The notes under the pieces were generated by a model. It saw nothing but the letters and a program-made list of their open reading frames with translations, was not told the DNA's origin and did not search any database. DNA of 60,655 nucleotides from CAYYAQ01 sp964469555. GTDB lineage: Bacteria > Planctomycetota > UBA1135 > UBA2386. The position numbers and the translations under genes are program-made. Of this stretch, positions 25,145 to 32,666 are shown one piece after another; position 1 is the first letter of the stretch, and every line of letters begins with the position of its first letter. Where the stretch lies: positions 1 to 60,655 of the forward strand of contig CAYYAQ010000009.1 of assembly GCA_964469555.1 (NCBI GenBank), in the 5' to 3' direction.

Positions 25145-26299
25145 CTACTTTCGCCGGGGCTTGCGCTCCCGATCGATCTCGTAACGCAGCCAACGGCAAT
25201 CGATCGGACCATTCATCACCGGCATCCTCCGGCTCGAGCGCAAGCCGAGCTGCCGCGGCAGGTCCGGGGCGCCGCAAAGAACGTGGGCGATGGCGCCGCG
25301 GCAATTGTTGTGCAGGAAGTTGCCGAGGGCCGTCCACGAATCGAGCAAGTCATCACCCTCGCCCACTCGCTCTCCGTACGGCGGGTTGACGACGACGTGC
25401 GCCGGCGCCACGGCGGGATGGAAGTCGCGGGCATCGGTCTGTGTGAACCGAATGAGATCGGAGACTCCGGCTGCCGACGCCGCCTTTCGCGCGATCGCGA
25501 GCGCCCCCGGGTGCCGGTCCGCGCCTTCGATCGAGAACGGCAACTCGCCACGAATCTGTTCCTGCTCATCGGCACGAATCTGCGCCCAGAGCGGCACGTC
25601 GAGGTCGGGCCACGTCTCGAACGCGAACATCCGCAGGCGACCGGGGGCGCGCCCCGTCGCCATGCACGCGGCCTCGATCAGGAAGGTGCCCGAACCGCAC
25701 ATCGGATCGACGAGCGGACTCTCGCGGTCCCATCCGCTCATGATCAGGAGTCCGGCCGCGGTCGCCTCGTTGAGCGGACTCTTCACCTGGATGGGCCGCC
25801 AGCCGCGCTTGTGCAGACTGTCGCCCGACATGTTGCGGTAGATGGTCGCGATGTTCCGGCTGATGACGAGCTTGATCGGCAGGTCAGGCTCGGACGCGTC
25901 AACGTTGGGCCGCTTGCCTTCGCGATCCCGAAACTGGTCGACGACCGCGTCCTTGACCTTCAGCGCCGCGTACTGGGAGTGCGTGATGCCCGAGTCCCGA
26001 ACGCTCGCGTCGACGGCGAGCGTGTGCGAAACGGTCATGTACTTCGACCAGTCGATGCGTTGGACCAACGCGTAGAGTTCCTTGTCGTCACGGACCCTTC
26101 CCTGGAACAGCTTCTCTTGCACGCGGATGGCGGTGCGCAACCACATGTTCGCGAGGTAGCCGAGCCGGCGATCGCCGCCGAAGCTCACTCCGCCGCGCTG
26201 TTCCTTGCTCCAAGACGCGCCGAGATCGTCGATCTCGCCGCGGAGCACCAGTTCGAGTCCGAGGGTGCAGGGCGCGAAATACTCGGTCCGAGGATTCAT
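25145..26299 (-). CDS. rlmL: THUMP-containing 23S rRNA guanine-N2 methyltransferase (RlmL N-terminal half type)
   Basis: Starts at ATG 26299, overlapping the upstream stop by four bases (ATGA). About 384 residues: N-terminal ferredoxin-like/THUMP region (YFAPCTLGLELVLRGEIDDL to about 160), then a Rossmann methyltransferase of the UPF0020 type with SAM motif DPMCGSGTFLIEAA and catalytic NPPYGER. Length matches the m2G2445 methyltransferase half of E. coli RlmL; the RlmK half is absent, as in many bacteria. The predicted product methylates guanine in 23S rRNA. The C-terminal end is basic (RERKPRRK). Confidence 0.85.
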   Translation of the reverse strand: MNPRTEYFAPCTLGLELVLRGEIDDLGASWSKEQRGGVSFGGDRRLGYLANMWLRTAIRVQEKLFQGRVRDDKELYALVQRIDWSKYMTVSHTLAVDASVRDSGITHSQYAALKVKDAVVDQFRDREGKRPNVDASEPDLPIKLVISRNIATIYRNMSGDSLHKRGWRPIQVKSPLNEATAAGLLIMSGWDRESPLVDPMCGSGTFLIEAACMATGRAPGRLRMFAFETWPDLDVPLWAQIRADEQEQIRGELPFSIEGADRHPGALAIARKAASAAGVSDLIRFTQTDARDFHPAVAPAHVVVNPPYGERVGEGDDLLDSWTALGNFLHNNCRGAIAHVLCGAPDLPRQLGLRSSRRMPVMNGPIDCRWLRYEIDRERKPRRK

Positions 26300-27792
26300 C
26301 GTCGAAGAACCACCTTGGGCCACAGAGCCGAGCCGACGGGTGGCACGAGTTGGTGCTCCTCATCGGCCAGCGGACGCGTCGGTCGGTAGCCGAGTCCGAG
26401 CAAGAGTCCGCGGATGTCCTGGTGCTCGACATCGTCGACGTAGACGAGCGGAAAAGGCGCCCTCTGCAGTCGAGTCCGCAGCGAGTCAACCATCGTCCGG
26501 ATCGCCTCCTCGTTGCCACTTCGCCACACGTCGTCCATCGCCATCGAATGCGCGGTAGGCTCCTTGCCGGCCATCCGCGCAAGGTAACCGTGCCACGGCA
26601 AGAACACAGGACCATCGTGTTGTCGTATTTCCTCGAGACGTCGCTCCGACCTGCCGCGCATCTCCTCCGAGGGCACCACGGGAACCGCGTATGCGAGATT
26701 CGGCGAGATCAGCTGGCCCCACGGCAGCACAAATAGCAGGGCGACCTGCAGGGTCGCGGCACAGAGGGCTACCGCGTACCAGCCACGACCGGTCGTCGCG
26801 CAGTGAGCGAGTCCCAACCCACAGGCGACAGCCATCGCACCGATCATCGGGATCAACACGTTCGCGGCTCCACCGACGTGCAGCCGGGTGAGGAAACTAC
26901 CCACGACGCAACCGATGATCCACGCAGCGTGGAACGGACGAGCACCCTTGGACCGCGCGCGGATCAAGAACACGACGAACAACGCGACCGCGAGAAGGAA
27001 CGGCAACACATCATGCGTCCAGTACGCTGTGTAGAACTCCGGGAGGATGCCGTGGTTTCGCGGCAACTCCAACGTGAAGTACGACAACCAACCATCGTGG
27101 ACGAGATCGAGGATCCACACGGTCAACCCACAGACCATGGCGATCCCACAACCGAACAGGGTCGCCCGCCGAAACCCGCTGGGCATACAACCCAGCACGA
27201 CAAACGGCAGGATGACGAGCGCCGTCTGTTTCGTGAGCCAGGCCAGCAGGAAGACGAACGTCGCCGCAGCAAGGCCCTTCCATGTCTTGGCGCTCCGTGT
27301 CAGGTCGATGCCGCCGAGGAGCAGGCAGGTGAACAGCGGGTCGATGCGCCCGACGTCGTAGTAGCAACCCGCGAGGGAAAACGCACCGAGGAACACGCCG
27401 ACTGCGGCGATTCCTCCCAAGCGGTTGCCGTCGCGCTTCGCGAGGCGGAAGACGAAGACGCAACTGCCGAGGGTCGCGAGGATCGACACCAGGCGCAGTG
27501 CGAGGAACCCCGGCCCCGTGATGAAGCCGATCAGTCCCGCGGCGTAGAAGTAGCCGGGGTGATAGAGAAATGCGACGTGGTCGTACGCCGGCGCGGTGTA
27601 GATGAGTTTCCCATCGAGCACCCGGCACACGTGATCCGCCATCGCACCCTCCATCCACTCGAGCTCGAACGGATATCCGACGCGCAGACCGGCGACCCAG
27701 AGGAAGAAACCGGCGACGAACAGGACGACCACCCCGAGCAGGATCGCCGGGATCGTCGTGACCAGCTGGCGGGCGTCGCGATTGCTTTCCAT
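26296..27792 (-). CDS. Polytopic membrane protein, GT-C/GT39-like glycosyltransferase candidate
   Basis: A 498-residue protein with about 10-12 TM helices. The first extracytoplasmic loop has an acidic pair in YPFELEWMEGAMADHVCRVL, a later loop has YHPGYFYAAGL, and GCYYDVGRIDPLFTCLLLGG follows, a pattern of membrane GT-C (ArnT/PMT-like, DUF2029-like) glycosyltransferases that use lipid-linked sugars. The soluble C-terminal portion begins after the last TM around residue 380. Acceptor and donor are unknown. It is coupled to the methyltransferase gene by ATGA overlap. Confidence 0.7.
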   Translation of the reverse strand: MESNRDARQLVTTIPAILLGVVVLFVAGFFLWVAGLRVGYPFELEWMEGAMADHVCRVLDGKLIYTAPAYDHVAFLYHPGYFYAAGLIGFITGPGFLALRLVSILATLGSCVFVFRLAKRDGNRLGGIAAVGVFLGAFSLAGCYYDVGRIDPLFTCLLLGGIDLTRSAKTWKGLAAATFVFLLAWLTKQTALVILPFVVLGCMPSGFRRATLFGCGIAMVCGLTVWILDLVHDGWLSYFTLELPRNHGILPEFYTAYWTHDVLPFLLAVALFVVFLIRARSKGARPFHAAWIIGCVVGSFLTRLHVGGAANVLIPMIGAMAVACGLGLAHCATTGRGWYAVALCAATLQVALLFVLPWGQLISPNLAYAVPVVPSEEMRGRSERRLEEIRQHDGPVFLPWHGYLARMAGKEPTAHSMAMDDVWRSGNEEAIRTMVDSLRTRLQRAPFPLVYVDDVEHQDIRGLLLGLGYRPTRPLADEEHQLVPPVGSALWPKVVLRR

Positions 27793-27962
27793 GGAGAGGA
27801 TTGCGAGCCTACCCGCATCGCGTCGGAATTCTGAGGCATGAATCCTGGCCCGGGTAGCCAGCGTACCGCGGGCGAGGGCCCCCGATCCTTTACGAGGTGG
27901 GGTTGGGCCAGTACCCTGACTCTCGCCGTCCTGCTACCCGCTGCCCCGAGAGAGACCGAGAC

Positions 27963-29222
27963 TTGCCGAATCCGAGGACCCTGGTCCTGCCCCTTCTGCT
28001 GTCACCCCTCGCCCAGGCCCAACATCAGGAGATCGTCGACACCTACGTCGACGGGTCGGTCCGCGCGCGCTACACGATCGGCCCAAAAGGGCGGCGGACG
28101 GGCGCGTACATCCGCTATCACCGCAATGGCAAGGCGCGGATCCGCGCCACGTACTCGCGGGGCATGTTGAGCGGGCAGTACCAGGAGTACTACCGCGACG
28201 GCAGTCGCAAGAAGAAGAGCAACTACAAGAACGACGCCCTCCACGGCGAACACAAGGAGTTCGACAAGAGCGGCAAGCGAATCCTCACCGCCCACTACCT
28301 GAAGGGCGTGAAGCACGGGGAGTTCACGGTCGTGCGCGACGGCAAGGCGCTGACCAAACAGCTCTGGTCGAAGGGCCAACTCACCCTCTTGAACGGCGTC
28401 GCGCCCTTCCCCCGGTCGCTGAAGACGATCCGTGCGGATCTGGCTCGCATCCTGAAAGCACCCGACAAGATACCGGGCGCCGATCAGGATCCGATCCTTC
28501 CGAAGCGACTCACGGCGTTGCGAAGGCTCCAGGCGTACCGATACCTGTGCCGGTTGCGCTACGAGGACATGTCCTTGAACCCTGTCTGGAACGAGCTGTG
28601 CGATTTCGGCTCGAAGCTGTGTCAGGCGATCGGTCGGCTCGACCACACGCCCCAAAAGCCCCGGGGCATGGACGACGAGAGCTACCGCAAGGGCTACCAG
28701 GGCACGAGCCACAGCAACCTGTCTGCGGGGTCGGGGATGGTGCGCTCGGTCGACGCGTACATGAACGACTCGGACCAGAAGAACATCGAGAGGATCGGGC
28801 ACCGAAGGTGGTGTCTGAACCCGACGATGAAGCAGACGGGGTTCGGCGAGGCCGGCAAGTTCTCGGCGATGTGGTCGTTCGACAAGAGCGGTTCCGGCGC
28901 GAAGGACATCGAGGCCGTCTTCTATCCGCCGCAGGGACTCGTGCCGACGGCCTACTTCGGGCCCCGACACGCGTGGAGCATCCAGGTCCTGCGCGGCAGC
29001 CGCGCGAAGAAGGAAGACGCCAAGATCACGATCGTCGAACTGGACAAGCTGTACTTGCCGACAGGTTCGCCGCTGGAACTCAACCACCTCGGCACCACCG
29101 GCAACTGCCTGATCTTCCGACCGACGGGGCTGAAGGTCCGCGCCGGGAAGCGCTACTGGTGCGAAATCAGCCTCGACGGCGGCAAGACGGTGCGCTACCG
29201 CTACCTCGTCGAGTTCATCTGA
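27963..29222 (+). CDS. Exported protein with MORN-variant repeats and a CAP/SCP domain
   Basis: I start at TTG 27963, preceded by GAGAGACCGAGAC, because it begins a signal peptide (LPNPRTLVLPLLLSPLAQA); the upstream ATG at 27897 adds unlikely sequence. About 419 residues. Four or five MORN-variant repeats (residues about 25-140: GAYIRYHRNGKARIRATY, GQYQEYYRDGSRKKKSNY, GEHKEFDKSGKRILTAHY, GEFTVVRDGK) are followed by a CAP/cysteine-rich secretory domain (about 170-390; LQAYRYLCRLRYEDMSLNPV, HSNLSAGSG, IGHRRWCLNP). The CAP His/Glu set is only partly evident. Probably binds lipid, sterol or peptide at the envelope; the fusion is unusual. Confidence 0.78.
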   Translation: MPNPRTLVLPLLLSPLAQAQHQEIVDTYVDGSVRARYTIGPKGRRTGAYIRYHRNGKARIRATYSRGMLSGQYQEYYRDGSRKKKSNYKNDALHGEHKEFDKSGKRILTAHYLKGVKHGEFTVVRDGKALTKQLWSKGQLTLLNGVAPFPRSLKTIRADLARILKAPDKIPGADQDPILPKRLTALRRLQAYRYLCRLRYEDMSLNPVWNELCDFGSKLCQAIGRLDHTPQKPRGMDDESYRKGYQGTSHSNLSAGSGMVRSVDAYMNDSDQKNIERIGHRRWCLNPTMKQTGFGEAGKFSAMWSFDKSGSGAKDIEAVFYPPQGLVPTAYFGPRHAWSIQVLRGSRAKKEDAKITIVELDKLYLPTGSPLELNHLGTTGNCLIFRPTGLKVRAGKRYWCEISLDGGKTVRYRYLVEFI

Positions 29223-29844
29223 CCTTCGACTTCTTCGCGCGCTTGGCGCCTGGCCTTCTCAGGAGTGACCGGTCGGATCGGCTTGGCGTGGTACATCGCC
29301 AGAATCTCCAGGTCGGCGTGCTGCTCGCGCAGAGCATCCAGAGCCGGCAGGGAGTCCCTGCAAAAGGGACACGAATCGGTCCACCAGCGGACCAGCGTGA
29401 ACTCCTGCGCGTCGATCGGAAACGGTTTGCCGGCGAACTCGACCTTGCCGAACCCACCGAGCGCACTCCCGACGAGCCCGCCCTCCCCACGCAGGCGAGC
29501 GATGTGTCGGATCGCATCCGCGGGCTTGACGTCGGTTCCGAAGTCGTTGTAGCGGACGACGCCCTTCTTGCCGATCAGCACGACCCAAGGGGTACCGCCG
29601 GTCCGGTACCGCTTGAGAACCACGGACCGTTTGCCATCAGGACCGGCGTCGTGCCCGATGGGGATGTCGAGCTTGAACTTGCCGACGGCGACAGCCTTTG
29701 CCCAGGCAGCAGTGTTCGTCCGGAATCCCTCGAAGACGGTCTGCACGGCCAGAAACACGACATCGTCCTTTCCCTCGTAGTGCTCGCGACGGTCGAGGAG
29801 AGCCCGACGATCACCAGGGTTCTGAGGATCGTCTTGGTCGTCAT
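29201..29844 (-). pseudogene. Double-thioredoxin (TlpA-like) protein, N-terminal redox half deleted, 3' truncated
   Basis: ATG 29844 starts a signal peptide (MTTKTILRTLVIVGLSS). Around 29785-29805 the frame changes and sequence jumps into the middle of a redoxin: HYEGKDDVVFLAVQTVFEGF, then IPIGHDAGPDGKRSV and RYRTGGTPWVVLI. The part that should contain the first CxxC is missing. A second thioredoxin domain begins with WWTDSCPFCRDSLPAL (CPFC intact), but it ends early at RRQAREEVEG inside the opposing MORN-CAP gene, about 70 residues short. A functional two-domain redoxin is therefore unlikely from this sequence; decay or assembly loss. Confidence 0.65.
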
Positions 29845-29988
29845 CTCCTGCATCGGATCCCTGAAGTCCCGAGGTTACGCGGTCCCAGCGGTCCGCGAAG
29901 CCGGCGGGTCTTTTTGAGGAGAAAGTCCGCGCAATTCGCAGTCGCGATTCCCCTGAGAGGACCGGAAGCAACGAAAAGGACCGACCCC

Positions 29989-30384
29989 ATGGATCTCACG
30001 CATCTCGAACGCTTCAAGCGCCGCCTCCTCGTAACCGACCAGTTCGATCTTGTCGCGCGGGACTTCCTGACCCATGCCTGCGGCGACGACGCCTTCCTCG
30101 AGTTGGGCGAATTCGTCGAGAGTCCGCTCCTGACCGGCATCATCCACGCCGCGGGGCGCAGATGCTTCGGTCACGACTCGCGGCTGGAATGCCTGGCCCT
30201 CAAACGGATCGGCCCGTCGAACTTCATCCACGGTTCCTTCCTCATCGGCGGACGCATGGCCAGCGTGATGTACTTCGACGACGTCGACATCGGCGTCGTG
30301 AGCATCGCCGCGAGGAGGCCACATCCGACCACGGAGTTCGTCCGCTTCGCCGCGCACACACCCCATGATCCCAGCTTGAACTAG
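29989..30384 (+). CDS. Conserved-looking small protein of unknown function
   Basis: A 131-residue soluble protein from ATG 29989, preceded by an AAAAGGA Shine-Dalgarno-like site. No signal peptide or TM. The sequence is mixed alpha/beta (DLTHLERFKRRLLVTDQFDL at the start, GRMASVMYFDDVDIGVVSIA near the end) without a motif I can tie to a family. It lies between the damaged redoxin and the YjbQ gene. Confidence 0.65.
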   Translation: MDLTHLERFKRRLLVTDQFDLVARDFLTHACGDDAFLELGEFVESPLLTGIIHAAGRRCFGHDSRLECLALKRIGPSNFIHGSFLIGGRMASVMYFDDVDIGVVSIAARRPHPTTEFVRFAAHTPHDPSLN

Positions 30385-30528
30385 CCGTCCACCCTCTCCT
30401 CGACGACCCCGCAAGGACAGCCAACGGCTCCGGTCGCGGCAGGCACGAGATTGCACAGGTTCGTACCACATGGACTATGATGCGGCCAAGATGCCGCACC
30501 AAATCGTGCTTCTGCCAGGGCGACACGG

Positions 30529-31065
30529 TTGAAACGCACGGAGTCCGAAGAGAGGGTTGCCGGGAGGACACCCCAGCCGAACCCGGATTCCTGGTCGTCG
30601 ACGCCTTCGACGCGCAGGGTTACCCTCCGAGCACAGGAGCACGCCATCCGTCAGCGACAAAAACAGATCTCGATCCAGACTCCCGGTCCTGGCGCCGTCG
30701 ACATCACGGACAGGGTTTGCCGGTTCGTCGGCGACACTGGCATCCACCAGGGATTGTTGACGATCCACGTAACACACACTTCGGCGTCGTTGATGATCCA
30801 GGAGAACGCCGACCCACAGGTGTTGCACGACATGGAAGCGTTCCTGCGCCGACTTGTGCCACCTGGCGATCAACTGTTCCGCCACACGGCCGAAGGCCCC
30901 GACGACATGCCGGCGCACGTGCGGTCCGCCTTGACGACCACGACGCTCTCCATCCCGGTGAACGACGGCCAGCCCACGCTCGGAACGTGGCAGGCGATCT
31001 ACCTCTACGAGCACCGCGACCTCGGCCACCTGCGCCACGTCGTGCTCCACGTCCTCGGAGACTGA
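30529..31065 (+). CDS. yjbQ: YjbQ/UPF0047 family protein
   Basis: The family includes a secondary thiamine-phosphate synthase activity and a role suggested in metabolite repair. The core from about 30646 matches it: QKQISIQTPGPGAVDITDRV, GLLTIHVTHTSASLMIQENAD (conserved His/Thr/Ser cluster) and DDMPAHVRSALTTTTLSIPV, ending in HVVLHVLGD. The ORF track of canonical starts gives TTG 30529, but family length (about 139 residues) and an AGGAG at 30635-30639 six bases upstream point to ATC 30646 as the true start or as a mis-sequenced ATG. The stop is followed by GTG 31067 of a GNAT remnant. Confidence 0.88.
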   Translation: MKRTESEERVAGRTPQPNPDSWSSTPSTRRVTLRAQEHAIRQRQKQISIQTPGPGAVDITDRVCRFVGDTGIHQGLLTIHVTHTSASLMIQENADPQVLHDMEAFLRRLVPPGDQLFRHTAEGPDDMPAHVRSALTTTTLSIPVNDGQPTLGTWQAIYLYEHRDLGHLRHVVLHVLGD

Positions 31066-31066
31066 C

Positions 31067-31347
31067 GTGGAAATCGACCTGGGCTCCTTCGTCGTGCGCA
31101 GCTACCGGCCCGAGGACGCCCCGTCACTCGCCGCGGCGGCGAACAACCCGAAGGTCGCCGCGAACCGCCGCGATCGATTCCCGCACTCCTACCTGCACGC
31201 TCAAGTGTTCGAGCACAACCCGGCCTCGACCCGGGTCCTCGAGAAGTGTGATTCAGGCTGGAAGGCACCCCGCGCCGCGCGGTCATCAAGGCGGACAAGA
31301 TCATGGACTTGCACCTCTACTCCAGATTGAAGGACGAACCCATTTGA
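31067..31347 (+). pseudogene. GNAT acetyltransferase (RimJ type), internally deleted and frameshifted
   Basis: Starts at GTG 31067, two bases after the YjbQ stop. The N-terminus (VRSYRPEDAPSLAAAANNPK, then ANRRDRFPHSY) is that of the RimJ-like GNAT family. At 31190-31196 it jumps in frame straight to LHAQVFEHNPASTRVLEKC, skipping some 80 residues with the acetyl-CoA-binding loop. At 31247-31251 a base is missing (TGTGATTC where TGTGGATTC is expected); restoring it gives CGFRLEGTPRRAVIKADKIM and the proper stop at 31345-31347, which overlaps the next start (TTGA). So two lesions with flanks preserved. Confidence 0.75.
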
Positions 31348-32054
31348 GCCTGCCACGCGCCACCCAGAAGATCGTCGACGCCCTCGCGCCGCTGTCGTTC
31401 GCCGACCCGGTCGCCTACGTCTACAACCCCCTCGAGTACGCCCGGCGTCCTCACGCCGCCTACCTCGAGCGGTTCGGCTCCGGGCAAAAGGAGTTCCTGA
31501 TGCTCGGCATGAACCCCGGCCCGTTCGGCATGGCGCAGACCGGCGTGCCGTTCGGGGAGATCGCCGCGGCGCGGGAATTCCTGGGGATCGAACTGCCCGT
31601 GGATCGACCAGATCCAGAGCATCCGAGGCGACCGGTCACCGGATTCTCGTGTACCCGGAGCGAGGTGAGCGGTCGACGCCTGTGGGCTTGGTGCAAGGAG
31701 AGGTTCGGCACCGCCGAACGCTTCTTCCGATCGTACTACGTGCACAACTACTGCCCGCTCGTGTTCATGGCGGACACCGGTCGGAACATCACGCCTGACA
31801 AGCTGCCAGCCGCGGAACGCGAGCCACTCTTCGCGGCGTGCGACGAGCTCCTGCGGACCGTGGTCGACCTGCAGAAACCGAAGATGGTGATCGGGATTGG
31901 CGCGTTCGCGGAAGCCCGTGCGCGCAAGACCCTCGCGGACTTCAACCTCGAGTTTGGCCGGATTCCCCATCCGAGCCCGGCGAGCCCTCTCGCCAACCGG
32001 GGTTGGTCCCGCGCCGCGAACGAGGCCCTGGCCAAACTCGGCATCGGCGCCTGA
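31344..32054 (+). CDS. SMUG1-type single-strand-selective uracil-DNA glycosylase
   Basis: A 236-residue base-excision repair enzyme removing uracil (and 5-hydroxymethyluracil in known members) from DNA. Start TTG 31344 overlaps the GNAT stop. Motif 1 GMNPGPFGMAQTGVPFGE (about 55-72) is the SMUG1 active-site form with Asn-Pro-Gly-Pro, and motif HPSPASPLANRGW (about 209-221) corresponds to the HPSP intercalating region. Length and motif order match the bacterial SMUG1-like family rather than UDG families 1-5. The gene ends 12 bp before the small opposing gene at 32067. Confidence 0.88.
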   Translation: MSLPRATQKIVDALAPLSFADPVAYVYNPLEYARRPHAAYLERFGSGQKEFLMLGMNPGPFGMAQTGVPFGEIAAAREFLGIELPVDRPDPEHPRRPVTGFSCTRSEVSGRRLWAWCKERFGTAERFFRSYYVHNYCPLVFMADTGRNITPDKLPAAEREPLFAACDELLRTVVDLQKPKMVIGIGAFAEARARKTLADFNLEFGRIPHPSPASPLANRGWSRAANEALAKLGIGA

Positions 32055-32066
32055 AACGCCGCCGCG

Positions 32067-32294
32067 TCAGATCTTGGGGGTCCAGTCGCCGTCGGCTGGC
32101 GCGTCCGTGATGGACATCGTGTAATCGATGTTGCCGGCTGGATCACCGGCGCGTCGCGCTTCGGCCTTCCATTCCTCTAGTTCCGAGCGGGCCAAACGGA
32201 TCAACTCCACCCGCCGGTCTACCGAGCCCGTCGCCGCGCCGCGGCCCTGACCGGAGGGGTCGACGAAGGCCACTGTGATTCTCCTGATAGCCAT
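32067..32294 (-). CDS. Small hypothetical protein
   Basis: A 75-residue ORF (MAIRRITVAFVDPSGQGRGA..) with AGGAG four bases upstream of its ATG 32294, so translation is likely. It is charged, alpha-helical in the middle (RRVELIRLARSELEEWKAEA) and ends in an acidic tail. No homologue is recognised. Confidence 0.55.
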   Translation of the reverse strand: MAIRRITVAFVDPSGQGRGAATGSVDRRVELIRLARSELEEWKAEARRAGDPAGNIDYTMSITDAPADGDWTPKI

Positions 32295-32666
32295 GGATCT
32301 CCTGTGCTTGGTTCGCGAAAAGGTCCCGGACGCGCCGAGCTAGCTCGCGACACCGCCCCACGATGTTATCCCCTCGGACGGAGCGGAGGAGCGGCAAAAG
32401 ACGATTCCGCGAAAGTCACGCAGCGCCAGTGCGATGGGAGTCCTCGGTCCACAAACCGGGGTGGATTACCTTCCGGAACCGAGCCGAAGATGCGGTCGAT
32501 CGTTGTGGACGGATGTGTTCACCGACCCGGCGCGCCCGGAACCAACAACAGATCCGCGCCCCATACCCCCCGCCCGCGGCTATGATCTCCCCGTGACAGG
32601 GGCTAGAATGAAGTCGCCTGTTCGACGCACGTCACCCTGCCGACCATCCCTGAACAAACTATACCC
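32295..32666. other. Intergenic region, 372 bp
   Basis: I see no convincing gene here: the short ORFs overlapping it lack coding character. A TAGAAT (32604-32609) about 60 bp before the protease gene is a weak -10 candidate without a good -35. Confidence 0.6.
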
